Below are positions 18,656 to 28,693 of a stretch of DNA of 64,000 nt, piece after piece; position 1 is the first letter of the stretch, and every line of letters begins with the position of its first letter. Both the position numbers and the translations under genes were made by a program. The notes beneath the pieces are model-generated. The model was not told where the DNA came from. It did not search any database and was given only the letters and a program-made list of their open reading frames with translations. Origin of the DNA: Rugamonas aquatica (GTDB lineage Bacteria > Pseudomonadota > Gammaproteobacteria > Burkholderiales > Burkholderiaceae_D); NCBI RefSeq assembly GCF_009380215.1, contig NZ_WHUG01000001.1, positions 620,001 to 684,000 of the forward strand, given 5' to 3'.

Positions 18656-21600
18656 TCGCGAAACTGATACGCTGGTCGATCGCCAACCGCTTCCTGGTCT
18701 TGCTGGCGACGGTGTTCATCGCCGGATGGGGAGTATGGTCGCTGGCGCGCACGCCGCTCGACGCGATCCCTGACCTATCCGATGTGCAAGTCATCATCCG
18801 CACGACCTATCCGGGCCAGGCGCCGCAAATCGTCGAGAACCAGGTGACATATCCGCTCACTACCACCATGTTGTCGGTGCCCGGCGCCAAGACGGTGCGG
18901 GGCTATTCCTTCTTCGGCGACTCCTTCGTCTACATCCTGTTCGAGGACGACACCGATCCCTACTGGGCCAGGTCCCGGGTGCTGGAATACCTGAACCAGG
19001 TGCAATCGCGCCTGCCGACACAGGCGAAGACGGCGCTCGGCCCGGATGCGACCGGCGTGGGCTGGATCTACGAGTACGCGCTGGTCGACCGCAGCGGCAA
19101 GCTCGACTTGTCACAGCTGCGCGCCTTCCAGGACTGGTTCCTGAAGTTCGAGCTGAAGGCGGTGCCGAACGTCTCCGAGGTCGCCAGCGTGGGCGGCATG
19201 GTGCGTCAATACCAGATCGTGCTTGATCCCGACAAGCTGCGCGCCTATTCCATCCCGCACGGAAAGGTGATCGAGGCCGTGCAGCGCGCCAACCAAGAAA
19301 GCGGCGGCTCGGTGATGGAGCTGGGGGAGGCGGAGTACATGGTGCGCGCGTCCGGCTACCTTCAGTCACTGGACGACTTCCGGAAAATTCCCTTGACGAC
19401 CACGGATGCTGGGGTGTCGGTGCTCCTGGGCGATGTGGCGCGCATACAACTGGGGCCGGAAATGCGGCGCGGGATCGCCGACCTGAATGGCGAAGGCGAA
19501 GTCGCGGGTGGCGTGATTGTCATGCGCTCCGGGAAGAACGCGCTGGAGACCATCGAGGCCGTCAAGGCCAAGCTCGCCAAACTGAAATCCAGTCTGCCAG
19601 CCGGCGTGGAGATCGTTCCGGTGTACGACCGCTCCAATTTGATCAAGCGCGCGGTCGACAATCTGCAGCACAAACTGATCGAGGAATTCATCGTCGTCGC
19701 GGTAGTCTGCGCGATCTTCCTGTTTCATATCCGCTCGGCGCTGGTGGCGATCGTATCGCTGCCGCTGGGGATATTGATCGCCTACATCGTCATGTCCTAT
19801 CAAGGTGTGAACGCCAACATCATGTCCTTGGGCGGCATCGCGATCGCCATCGGCGCCATGGTCGATGCCGCGGTTGTGATGATCGAGAACGCCCACAAGC
19901 ATATCGAGGCCTGGAATCATGCCCATCCGGGCCAAAAGCTGGCCGGCGACGCACAATGGACGGTGATCGGCGACGCAGCGGCCGAGGTCGGCCCAGCGCT
20001 GTTCTTCTCGCTACTAATCATCGTGCTCTCCTTCATTCCAGTGTTCACGCTGGAGGCGCAGGAGGGGCGGTTGTTCGCGCCGCTGGCCTTCACGAAAACC
20101 TACGCGATGGCGGCGGCGGCCGGCTTGGCGGTCACGCTGATTCCGGTGCTGATGGGCTACCTGATCCGGGGCCGCATCCCCGACGAACAGAAAAACCCGC
20201 TGAACCGGTGGTTGATCGCGCTCTACCGTCCCTTGCTGGAAATCGTGCTGCGTCGCCCGAAGACAACCCTGGTCGCCGCGGGCGTGATCGCGCTGGCGAC
20301 GATCTGGCCGATGTCGCGCCTGGGCGGCGAATTTATGCCTCCTTTGGACGAGGGCGACCTGTTGTACATGCCATCCGCCTTGCCGGGCATCGGCGCTGGC
20401 AAGGTGGCGCAACTGCTGCAGCAAACCGACCGCCTGATCAAGACGGTACCCGAGGTGCAATCCGTGTTCGGCAAGGCAGGCCGGGCCGAGTCGGCCACCG
20501 ATCCGGCGCCGCTGGAAATGTTCGAAACAACCATCCAGTTCAAGCCGCGCGACCAGTGGCGACCGGGCATGACCACCGATAAGCTGGTCGAAGAACTCGA
20601 CCGCATTGTCAAAGTGCCGGGGCTGTCCAACATCTGGGTGCCGCCCATCCGCAACCGCATCGACATGCTGGCCACCGGGATCAAGAGCCCGGTCGGCGTC
20701 AAGGTGGCCGGCGCGAGCCTGAAGGAGATCGACCGCATCACCGGGGAGATTGAGCGGGTCGTCAAGCGCGTGCCCGGCGTGTCGTCGGCTCTCGCCGAAC
20801 GGCTCAACGGTGGGCGCTACGTCGATATCCATATCGACCGCGACGCGGCGGCGCGCTATGGCCTGAACATCGCCGACGTGCAAAGCATCGTGGCCAGCGC
20901 CATCGGCGGCGACAACGTCGGCGAGACGGTTGAGGGTCTGCAGCGCTTTCCAATCAATGTGCGTTATCCGCGCGAAATACGCGACTCGGTCGAGAAATTG
21001 CGGGAGCTGCCGGTGCTGACCGAGCGCGGCGCGCAGATACGGCTCGGTGACGTGGCAACGATCCGTATCAATGATGGCCCGCCGATGCTCAAGAGCGAGA
21101 ACGCACGCCTGTCGGGCTGGGTGTACGTCGATATCCGGGGCCGGGATCTGAGCTCCGCCGTGCATGAAATGCAGCAGCTTGTCGCCAAAGAGGTCGTTCT
21201 TCCGGCAGGCTACTCGGTGTCCTGGTCCGGCCAATTCGAATACCTGGAGCGCGCGACCGCCAAGCTCAAGGTCGTCGTCCCCATGACTTTGCTCATCATC
21301 TTTGTGTTGCTGTATCTGACCTTCAAACGCGTCGACGAGGCGGCATTGATCATGGCAACGTTGCCGTTCGCGCTGGCAGGAGGCATCTGGCTGCTGTGGG
21401 CGCTGGGACATAATCTGTCGGTCGCAAGCGGCGTCGGCTTCATCGCGCTGTCGGGCGTGTCGGCCGAATTCGGCGTGATCATGCTGCTGTATCTGAAGCA
21501 CGCGTGGGAAGCCCGGCTGGCGCAAGGCACTCCAGGCGAGGCCGACCTCCTTGACGCCATACGCGAGGGCGCCGTGCTGCGTGTCAGGCCGAAGGCGATG

Positions 21601-21813
21601 ACGGTCGCCGTGATCATCGCCGGGCTGGTTCCGGTCATGATCGGATCGGGTACGGGTTCCGAGGTGATGCAGCGTATCGCCGCGCCGATGGTCGGCGGCA
21701 TGATCACCGCGCCGCTGCTGTCGATGTTCGTCGTGCCCGCAGTGTATTTGCTGCTACGGCGCAGGTCTATCCGCGCAGCGGTCGCCTCGACACCACGGAG
21801 CGATCGTCCATGA
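18652..21813 (+). CDS. cusA: CusA-type RND copper/silver efflux pump
   Basis: A 1053-residue heavy-metal RND transporter of the inner membrane, driven by protons. It has the family signature [23 protein letters not shown] in the fourth transmembrane region and the three methionines of the CusA metal site in recognisable context: [22 protein letters not shown] and [13 protein letters not shown]. This supports Cu(I)/Ag(I) over Co/Zn/Cd. Length matches the family. It ends the cusCBA operon; immediately behind it, on the other strand, is a ynfA remnant. Confidence 0.92.
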   Translation: MIAKLIRWSIANRFLVLLATVFIAGWGVWSLARTPLDAIPDLSDVQVIIRTTYPGQAPQIVENQVTYPLTTTMLSVPGAKTVRGYSFFGDSFVYILFEDDTDPYWARSRVLEYLNQVQSRLPTQAKTALGPDATGVGWIYEYALVDRSGKLDLSQLRAFQDWFLKFELKAVPNVSEVASVGGMVRQYQIVLDPDKLRAYSIPHGKVIEAVQRANQESGGSVMELGEAEYMVRASGYLQSLDDFRKIPLTTTDAGVSVLLGDVARIQLGPEMRRGIADLNGEGEVAGGVIVMRSGKNALETIEAVKAKLAKLKSSLPAGVEIVPVYDRSNLIKRAVDNLQHKLIEEFIVVAVVCAIFLFHIRSALVAIVSLPLGILIAYIVMSYQGVNANIMSLGGIAIAIGAMVDAAVVMIENAHKHIEAWNHAHPGQKLAGDAQWTVIGDAAAEVGPALFFSLLIIVLSFIPVFTLEAQEGRLFAPLAFTKTYAMAAAAGLAVTLIPVLMGYLIRGRIPDEQKNPLNRWLIALYRPLLEIVLRRPKTTLVAAGVIALATIWPMSRLGGEFMPPLDEGDLLYMPSALPGIGAGKVAQLLQQTDRLIKTVPEVQSVFGKAGRAESATDPAPLEMFETTIQFKPRDQWRPGMTTDKLVEELDRIVKVPGLSNIWVPPIRNRIDMLATGIKSPVGVKVAGASLKEIDRITGEIERVVKRVPGVSSALAERLNGGRYVDIHIDRDAAARYGLNIADVQSIVASAIGGDNVGETVEGLQRFPINVRYPREIRDSVEKLRELPVLTERGAQIRLGDVATIRINDGPPMLKSENARLSGWVYVDIRGRDLSSAVHEMQQLVAKEVVLPAGYSVSWSGQFEYLERATAKLKVVVPMTLLIIFVLLYLTFKRVDEAALIMATLPFALAGGIWLLWALGHNLSVASGVGFIALSGVSAEFGVIMLLYLKHAWEARLAQGTPGEADLLDAIREGAVLRVRPKAMTVAVIIAGLVPVMIGSGTGSEVMQRIAAPMVGGMITAPLLSMFVVPAVYLLLRRRSIRAAVASTPRSDRP

Positions 21814-21819
21814 AACCCG

Positions 21820-21905
21820 TCACGCTGCCCGGTGTCCGAGCGCGATGGAGCCGGCGCCGGCGAGCGCCAGGCCCACGCTGAGATAGTCGTTCCACGTCGG
21901 CGTCA
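21820..21905 (-). pseudogene. Tail fragment of a ynfA-like gene
   Basis: The minus strand reads [20 protein letters not shown] and ends GHRAA with a stop at 21820, matching the C-terminus of the intact YnfA-family gene at 32603 ([19 protein letters not shown]). Only about 28 codons remain. The upstream part is replaced by Tn3-family transposase sequence. Confidence 0.85.
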
Positions 21906-22673
21906 CACCGTCACGAATTGGCTGCGTTTCACAACCGGGGTATGAGCGATGGCCGGCAGCTGCGTCGCCCAGCTCTTGAGCCATTGGAGGTGCTCAAGAT
22001 ACTGCCGCACTTCCGTGTTGGTCGGTTTCTTGGGATCTTGCTTGAGCTGCTGCCAGCCGCTGACACCTGGCGGCGCGGCCGGAACCAGCATCGCGTCAAA
22101 CCGGGCGATGACAGGCGACGCAAGTGGTTCGACGAGGCCCTTGAAAAAGCCGTCGTTAACTTCGCTGCGCGCAGTCAATGCCCGTCGATGGAGCGTACTA
22201 AATGCAGGCAGCTCGAAGCGCTGACGCACCAATTCTTCAATGACCACATTGATGATATCAGCCAGTTCGTGCTTGGTTTGGGCCGCCTCGGTGGCCGCGT
22301 TCTGAATGGCGGAATAAGTATCGTCGTTGATTGGCCTGATTTTCAGGTATGCCCTGATGGCCTCCATCCAGCGCTGGCGTGAATTAGGTCGTTTCTCTTC
22401 GGCTTGAAGATCCCTTGCCGCGATCGACCGCGCGCCGATCGCCTTTCCGAGAAACGACACAATTGCGGCCGGAACCTCGTCTAACAAGGGAAAGTAGCCC
22501 AACTTCTGCACCGTTTTCAATAACAGTGCGAGATACAGCCGGGCCGGCTCAGTGCGGGCATTGCGACGAATAAATTTGTGGTCCTCGTCACTAGGGCTAT
22601 ATACGTCTTCCAGTTCGCGCTGCGTCAGCTCCGGTTTGAAACGCGGATACGCAGTTTCATGAATGCTGCTCAA
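21903..22673 (-). pseudogene. tnpA: Tn3-family transposase, N-terminal fragment
   Basis: 256 codons corresponding to the N-terminal DUF4158-type region of Tn3-family transposases, which are normally close to 1000 residues and carry their DDE core in the missing part. The reading frame ends where it meets the ynfA remnant, so the truncation marks a recombination or insertion junction. It cannot be an active transposase. A Tn3-family 38-bp terminal repeat was not found nearby. It may share an origin with the tnpS/tnpT-like genes at 39762-42755. Confidence 0.8.
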
Positions 22674-23013
22674 GGCTCAGGCTCCTATGTGGTTGAACCA
22701 CGTACTTCATGCACACCCGGCAGCATGCGGGCAACAGTCAATGCGCGGCTGGACAAAAAGCACAATGCAGAACTTAAAACGTCGACAATTCTATATGCAG
22801 AATCAGGCAGTGCAGCAACTACTGAAAAATTATTTATGCGCCATTACCGTAATCGATACGGCCGCCAGAACAGATGACCCGAATACAGTTCAAATTTGAC
22901 CCATCGAAGGTCATGCCTGACCTTCGGTAGGTAAAAAAATGACGATGACGGTCGAGGCGATGCAAGTTAGCCGACGTCAAAAATTCACGCCGGCTCCCAA
23001 TGGTGGATGCTCG
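22674..23013. other. Noncoding junction region with one hairpin
   Basis: About 340 bp between the tnpA fragment and the end of the MFS gene, with lower GC than the neighbours. No gene is supported. A 9-bp perfect stem with a TGCC loop (22905-22926, CGAAGGTCA / TGACCTTCG) may end transcription of the czc-MFS operon, though no U-tract follows on either strand. Confidence 0.45.
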
Positions 23014-24222
23014 TTACTTGACTTGCTTCGACTCTGGTCGGTGTGGATACACCGACAGCCCGATCAGCGCTACGACACAAAAGCCGGCGCCGGCACGGAA
23101 CGTCCAGGCAGCCCCAACGCTATCCCATAGCAGCCCTGCCACGATACTGGCGATCAGCATTGCGATACCGCTCACCAAGTTGAAAAAGCCATAGGCCGTG
23201 CCACGCAGATCTGCAGGTGCCGTGTCCGCCACCATCGTCGCCAGCAACCCCTGCGTAATACCCATGTGAATACCCCAAAGCGCGACGCCCGGAAGCACGA
23301 CCGCCCAATGATCGGTCTGGGCCAGCACCAGATCGGCGGCGATCAGCACGATCAGCCCGATTGCCAGCAGGCGGGTATGACTCATGCGGTCTGAGAGCTT
23401 TCCAAACGGATATGCGGAGACGGAATAGACCACGTTCATCGCCACCATGACCAGCGGCACCAGCGCGACAGGCACGCCGCCTTGCTGGGCACGTAGGACC
23501 AGAAACGCTTCGCTGAAGCGGGCCATCGTGAACACCGCGCCGATTGCGACCACCCACCAGTATGCACTGCCGAGGCGTTTCAGGTTTTCCCTGCGAATGG
23601 GGTTGGTACGTTTGGCCGTATGGTGCCGCTCTGGCTCGCGTACACCCAAGAAAAGCAAAGCCACTGCCAGCATGCCAGGAACGACCGCCACCCAAAACAC
23701 TTTCCTGAAATCGTTGGCCCATAGCAGCATCAGTCCGACCGCAAGCAGTGGGCCGAGGAACGCGCCGACTGTGTCGAGGGACTGGCGCAGGCCAAAGGCG
23801 GCGCCCCGTAAGTGTGGCGGAGCGATATCAGCGACCAGCGCGTCGCGCGGCGCTCCCCTGATGCCTTTGCCAACCCGATCGAGCAGCCTGGCGGATAGCA
23901 CCATGCCGCTCGTGCTGGCGATGGCAAACAGCGGCTTGGTCAGCGCCCCCAGGGCGTAACCAAGCACCGCCAGCCCTTTACGCCTGCCGAGATAGTCGCT
24001 CAACGTGCCTGAAAACACCTTGACGATCAGCGCGGTGGATTCCGCCATGCCTTCAATGACGCCCACAGTGAGGACGCTGGTTCCCAGCGTTCCCACCATG
24101 AACATCGGCAGCAAGCTATGGACCATTTCGGAGGAAATATCCATCAGCATGCTGACAAAGCCCAGCACCCAGACGCCGGCCGGGATCTGGTTCAATATTC
24201 CGCCGGTTGCTTTTATGCCCAT
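23014..24222 (-). CDS. MFS transporter at the end of the czc operon
   Basis: A 402-residue major-facilitator protein with about 12 hydrophobic segments and the MFS-type loops GTLSDYLGRRKGLAVLGY and GKLSDRMSHTRLL. It follows czcA by 28 nt on the same strand and so belongs to the operon. Its ATG at 24222 has AGGAAG upstream; the longer reading would overlap czcA. Similar MFS genes accompany heavy-metal RND operons and are thought to export metal ions from the cytoplasm. The substrate here is not shown by the sequence. Confidence 0.8.
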   Translation of the reverse strand: MGIKATGGILNQIPAGVWVLGFVSMLMDISSEMVHSLLPMFMVGTLGTSVLTVGVIEGMAESTALIVKVFSGTLSDYLGRRKGLAVLGYALGALTKPLFAIASTSGMVLSARLLDRVGKGIRGAPRDALVADIAPPHLRGAAFGLRQSLDTVGAFLGPLLAVGLMLLWANDFRKVFWVAVVPGMLAVALLFLGVREPERHHTAKRTNPIRRENLKRLGSAYWWVVAIGAVFTMARFSEAFLVLRAQQGGVPVALVPLVMVAMNVVYSVSAYPFGKLSDRMSHTRLLAIGLIVLIAADLVLAQTDHWAVVLPGVALWGIHMGITQGLLATMVADTAPADLRGTAYGFFNLVSGIAMLIASIVAGLLWDSVGAAWTFRAGAGFCVVALIGLSVYPHRPESKQVK

Positions 24223-24250
24223 CGCGCTTCCTATTGATGATTGTGCGGGG

Positions 24251-27200
24251 TCATGCGCTTGCAGGACCGTCGGAATCGACGACCGACCTCTGCGCGGTCG
24301 ACACGGAATCGAATTCGTCCTCATTTGCGCCGTGGAACAGACGATACAGCAACGGTAGCACGAGCAACGTCAACGCCGTCGACGACAGGATACCGCCAAT
24401 GACCACGGTGGCCAGCGGCCGCTGCACTTCGGCCCCGGTACCCGTCGCGATCGCCATCGGGATAAAACCAAGGGAAGCGACCAGCGCTGTCATCAGGACG
24501 GGACGCAGCCGTGCGATGGCGCCTTCCTCGACGGCGGTGTCGAGGTCGGTGCCACCTTCACGTAGCGATCGGATGAACGCGACCATGACCAGCCCGTTCA
24601 GCACAGCGACACCGGATAAGGCGATGAAACCAACCGCTGCCGAAATTGAGATCGGGATGCCGCGCGCCCACAAGGCGATGACGCCGCCGGTCAAGGCAAA
24701 CGGAATTCCGCTAAACACCAGCAGGCCGTCGGTCAGGTTGCCGAACATCAGATAGAGCAGCGCCAATACCAGCAGCAAAGCGACCGGCACGATGATTTTG
24801 ATCGTGCCGAGAGCCGACTGCAATTGCTCAAATTGTCCACCCCAGCGCAGCCAGTAGCCGGCGGGTAGCGCCACCTGCCGATCGATGGCCTGCTGCGATT
24901 CGGACACAAACGAGCCGATATCACGGCCCCGCACGTTGGCGCTGACCACCACCAGCCGCTTGCCGTCCTCGCGGCTGATCTGATTCGGCCCCGGCGTGAG
25001 GTTCAGTGTCGCCACCGCCGCGAGTGGCACAAAGCTATTTTTTCCATCCGGTGCTGCAGTTTTTGGCAACGCCACCGGCAGGCGGCGCAGCGCATCCAGG
25101 TCGCTGCGAACCTGTTCGGGCAACCTGACCACCAGATTGAACCGCCGGTCTCCCTGGAAGACAATACCAGCCGACTTGCCGTTGACGGCGGTGGCGACGG
25201 TTTCCTGGACATCGGCGAGGCTGATGCCGTAGCCGGCGATCTTGTCTCGGTCGATGTCGATGGTCAGCATGGGGAGCCCGGCCGTTTGTTCGACCTTCAC
25301 GTCAGCTGCGCCAGCCGTCTTCTCAAGAATGGCCGCCACCTTGGCCGCGACATCGTTCAGGACCGTCATGTCATCGCCGAAGACCTTGACGGCCACGTCG
25401 CTGCGCACACCGGAGATCAATTCGTTGAAACGCAACTGGATCGGTTGAGAGAACTCGTAGTTGCTGCCGGGGATTTTCTCAACAGCGGACTGCATCGCCG
25501 CCAGCAACTCCGGTCTGGAGCGTCGCGGAGTCGGCCATTGAGCCTCTGGCTTGAGCATGATGTAACCGTCAGAGATATTCGGGCCTTGGGCGTCAGTTGC
25601 AACTTCCGCTGTTCCCAGGCGGGTAAACACACGTTCAATTTCAGGGAAGCCCTGTTTTAGGGTGTGCTCGACCTGCTGCTGCATCAGCACCGCCTGTGTC
25701 AGGCTTGTTCCGGGGATGCGTAGGGCCAGGATCGCGAAGTCGCCTTCGTTCAGACTCGGAATGAATTCGCTACCCAGCCGCGTAGAAAGCAGACCGCATA
25801 GCACGACGACGATTGCCACGCCTGTGAGCACGACCGGCTTGTTGCGCATGCTCTTGCCCAGCAGGGGGACGTAGGCACGCCGCGCTACGCCCATCAAGCG
25901 GTTTTCGGACTCGCTGACTTTGCTGCCGATAAACAACGCAACCGCTGCGGGAATGAAGGTGATCGACAGGACCATCGCCGCCACGAGAGCGATGACCACC
26001 GTGAACGCCATCGGATGAAACATTTTTCCCTCCACGCCGGTAAGTGCGAAGATGGGAAAATACACGACGATGATGATCAGTTGCCCGAACAGCAGAGGCC
26101 GCTTCGCCTCATTCGATGCGCGGAACACTTCATGTAGTCGCTCGCTTCGACTCAATGGCCGGCCCTTCACCGCTTGGGCATGGGCTAGGCGCCGAACGCA
26201 ATTTTCCACGATGACGACAGCGCCGTCGATGATGATGCCGAAGTCGAGCGCACCAAGGCTGAGCAGATTGGCACTGATCTTGTAAGTGACCATGCCGGTG
26301 AAGGTGAACAGCATCGCCAACGGAATCACGAGCGCCGTGATCAACGCCGCGCGCAGATTGCCCAGAAACAGGAACAAGACTGCAATCACCAGCACCGCGC
26401 CTTCCAACAGGTTCTGCTTGACCGTGTGAATCGCCTTGTCGACCAGCACGGTGCGGTCATACACAGGCTCGGCGCGCACGCCCCGAGGCAACGTGCGGTT
26501 GATCTGCGCCAGCTTAGCATCGACGGCCTGGGACACAGCGCGGCTGTTTTCACCGATGAGCATGAACACGGTGCCAAGCACCACTTCCTCGCCGTTTTCC
26601 GTCGCTGCCCCGTTACGGAGCTCGCGGCCGAGGCTGACGCTGCCAACATCGCGCATGCGAACCGTTACGCCTTGAATATTGGTCAGCGCGATGTTGCCGA
26701 TGTCCGACAGCGACAACACCTGTCCGGGCAGCCGGAGTAAAAGCTGCTCGCCCAGCTTCTCGATATATCCGGCACCCATGTTGCCGTTGTTGCGCTCCAG
26801 CGCGCTGACCACATCCTGCAAGCTCAAACCATAGGCGGCCAGCTTCTCGGGCGACGGTGCCACCTCATATTCCTTGGTATAGCCGCCGATCGAATTGACC
26901 TCCGTCACCCCCGTCACATTGCGCAATTGCGGCTTAATGACCCAGTCCTGGATCTCCCTCAAGTCCATCGACGAGTAAGCGGTGCCGTCGACCTTCCTGG
27001 CCTTGGCATCGGCCTTGACCGTCCATAGATAAATCTCTCCCAAACCGGTGGAGATCGGTCCCAGCGTCGGGCTGACATTGGGTGGCAGGCTGTCTTTTGC
27101 CTCCTGGATGCGCTGGTTGACGAGTTGCCGTGCAAAGTAGATGTCGGTCCCCTCCTTGAAGATGATGGTGACCTGGGACAATCCATAGCGCGACATCGAG

Positions 27201-27448
27201 CGCGTCTGCTCCAGCTGCGGCAGCCCGGCCATGGCTGTCTCTATCGGGTAGGTAATGCGCTGCTCGGTCTCCAGGGGCGAGTAACCCGGCACCGCGGTGT
27301 TGACCTGCACCTGAACATTGGTGATGTCGGGAACGGCGTCGATCGGCAATTTTTGATAGCTGTAGATGCCTAGTCCCGCCGTGCCCAGGACCGCGAGCAG
27401 GACCAGCCAGCGCAGCTCGACGGCGATGCGTATGATGCGTTCAAACAT
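24251..27448 (-). CDS. czcA: CzcA-type heavy-metal RND efflux pump
   Basis: A 1065-residue proton-driven inner-membrane RND protein. The signature LGALDFGIIIDGAVVIVENCVRRL is the DFG...DGA...EN motif of divalent-cation pumps (Czc/Cnr/Ncc, HME1-type), unlike the CusA-type motif of the other pump in this island. It forms a tripartite complex with the CzcB and CzcC products encoded immediately upstream. Co, Zn, Cd or Ni specificity cannot be separated by eye. Spacing to czcB is 9 nt. Confidence 0.9.
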   Translation of the reverse strand: MFERIIRIAVELRWLVLLAVLGTAGLGIYSYQKLPIDAVPDITNVQVQVNTAVPGYSPLETEQRITYPIETAMAGLPQLEQTRSMSRYGLSQVTIIFKEGTDIYFARQLVNQRIQEAKDSLPPNVSPTLGPISTGLGEIYLWTVKADAKARKVDGTAYSSMDLREIQDWVIKPQLRNVTGVTEVNSIGGYTKEYEVAPSPEKLAAYGLSLQDVVSALERNNGNMGAGYIEKLGEQLLLRLPGQVLSLSDIGNIALTNIQGVTVRMRDVGSVSLGRELRNGAATENGEEVVLGTVFMLIGENSRAVSQAVDAKLAQINRTLPRGVRAEPVYDRTVLVDKAIHTVKQNLLEGAVLVIAVLFLFLGNLRAALITALVIPLAMLFTFTGMVTYKISANLLSLGALDFGIIIDGAVVIVENCVRRLAHAQAVKGRPLSRSERLHEVFRASNEAKRPLLFGQLIIIVVYFPIFALTGVEGKMFHPMAFTVVIALVAAMVLSITFIPAAVALFIGSKVSESENRLMGVARRAYVPLLGKSMRNKPVVLTGVAIVVVLCGLLSTRLGSEFIPSLNEGDFAILALRIPGTSLTQAVLMQQQVEHTLKQGFPEIERVFTRLGTAEVATDAQGPNISDGYIMLKPEAQWPTPRRSRPELLAAMQSAVEKIPGSNYEFSQPIQLRFNELISGVRSDVAVKVFGDDMTVLNDVAAKVAAILEKTAGAADVKVEQTAGLPMLTIDIDRDKIAGYGISLADVQETVATAVNGKSAGIVFQGDRRFNLVVRLPEQVRSDLDALRRLPVALPKTAAPDGKNSFVPLAAVATLNLTPGPNQISREDGKRLVVVSANVRGRDIGSFVSESQQAIDRQVALPAGYWLRWGGQFEQLQSALGTIKIIVPVALLLVLALLYLMFGNLTDGLLVFSGIPFALTGGVIALWARGIPISISAAVGFIALSGVAVLNGLVMVAFIRSLREGGTDLDTAVEEGAIARLRPVLMTALVASLGFIPMAIATGTGAEVQRPLATVVIGGILSSTALTLLVLPLLYRLFHGANEDEFDSVSTAQRSVVDSDGPASA

Positions 27449-27457
27449 GATGGTGTC

Positions 27458-28693
27458 CTAGTCGTTATCTTTGGCGCTGCTCTTGCCGAGTTCGGCCTTC
27501 AAGATGAAGCTGTTGGCGGCGTATGGCACGCCCGTTTTCAGCCCGTTGACAATTTCGCTGTGCCGGCCATCTGAGCGACCGACCGTCACAACCTGAGTAC
27601 GAAAACCATTCTTCGTACGCACGAATATGGTTGGCTTGCCCGCCAGGTCCTGTAGCGCGTCGGCGCGCACGGCGACCGGAACCTTGACTTCCCCGTCGGC
27701 GACGTCGAAGTCCGCGAACAGTCCGGGGCGCCATTGTGTGTTCGGATTGGGTAGGACGACGCGCGCGAGCGCGCTGCGAGACTGGTCGCCGACCAGCGCA
27801 CTCACGTAGGTAATCTTCCCGATAGCGGAAGTATCCTGTTGCCGGACCCGTACCGTGACGCTATCGCCCACGCGCACGGCGCCAAGATTATTCGCAGGGA
27901 CGTTGATGTCCGCCCACACCGTGGTCAGGTCGGAGACCTGAAACAGGGGCGTGTCTTCCTTGACGGCGTTTCCTACCACCAGATGCTTCTCCGTCAGCAT
28001 GCCATCGAACGGGGCGCGTACCTCATATCGGTTCAAAGCCGTCCCATTCGTTCCAGCCGCGCCTAGCGCCGCCAGTTTTTGCTGGACATTTTCTTTCACG
28101 ACCGTCGCTTCGGTGAAAGCCTGCTCAGCCAGCAGAAAATCCTGCTCGGCCGAGATACGCTCCTTCCAGAGCACACGTTCCCGCTCATAGGAGGTTTTGG
28201 CCAGCGCCAGTCGATGCTGGGCGACGTTCAACTCGCTGCGTAGGTCGGAGATCGTGGCGCTGGCGATGGTCGCCAGCACGTCGCCACGCTTGACATGTTG
28301 CCCCAGTGTTCCGGTAACGGATTCGATGATGCCGGCCACCCGTGGGACCACGATGGCGGTTTTGTCGCCGTTTGCCCGGATTTCACCCGACAAGGTCAGC
28401 ATCGTACGGATGGTGTCCGCCTGTGACATCTCGATCGTGACACCCGCCTGGCGGGCCTGCGCATCGGACAGGGTAACGACGCTGTCGCCGCCAGTACGAT
28501 CCGATTCCGCCGCCGTGCCGGCGACGGCGGATACAGGGGCCGCGACCGTGCTCGCCGATGGGCCGCTGGCAGGCTTGTCGTCATCGTCGCGTTGACCGCC
28601 GCGTTCCATCCCCAGAATGAGACCGCCGATCAGCACGCCAACGGCGAGCATGGCGGATATGTAGCGCAATTGTTTTCCGGTGGGCTTGTTCAC
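27458..28693 (-). CDS. czcB: CzcB-type periplasmic adaptor
   Basis: A 411-residue membrane-fusion protein. The N-terminal anchor (YISAMLAVGVLIGGLILGM) precedes an Asp/Ser/Ala-rich linker, then the barrel-sandwich (VPRVAGIIESVTGTLGQHVKRGDVLATI) interrupted by a helical hairpin and completed by APFDGMLTEKHLVVGNAVKEDTPLF. It joins CzcA to CzcC. Its start overlaps the czcC stop by 4 nt. No CusF or N-terminal metal-binding domain is present. Confidence 0.88.
   Translation of the reverse strand: MNKPTGKQLRYISAMLAVGVLIGGLILGMERGGQRDDDDKPASGPSASTVAAPVSAVAGTAAESDRTGGDSVVTLSDAQARQAGVTIEMSQADTIRTMLTLSGEIRANGDKTAIVVPRVAGIIESVTGTLGQHVKRGDVLATIASATISDLRSELNVAQHRLALAKTSYERERVLWKERISAEQDFLLAEQAFTEATVVKENVQQKLAALGAAGTNGTALNRYEVRAPFDGMLTEKHLVVGNAVKEDTPLFQVSDLTTVWADINVPANNLGAVRVGDSVTVRVRQQDTSAIGKITYVSALVGDQSRSALARVVLPNPNTQWRPGLFADFDVADGEVKVPVAVRADALQDLAGKPTIFVRTKNGFRTQVVTVGRSDGRHSEIVNGLKTGVPYAANSFILKAELGKSSAKDND

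Noticed and set aside
20014..21525. 503-codon minus-strand frame inside cusA
   Set aside because: Antisense of the conserved RND pump.
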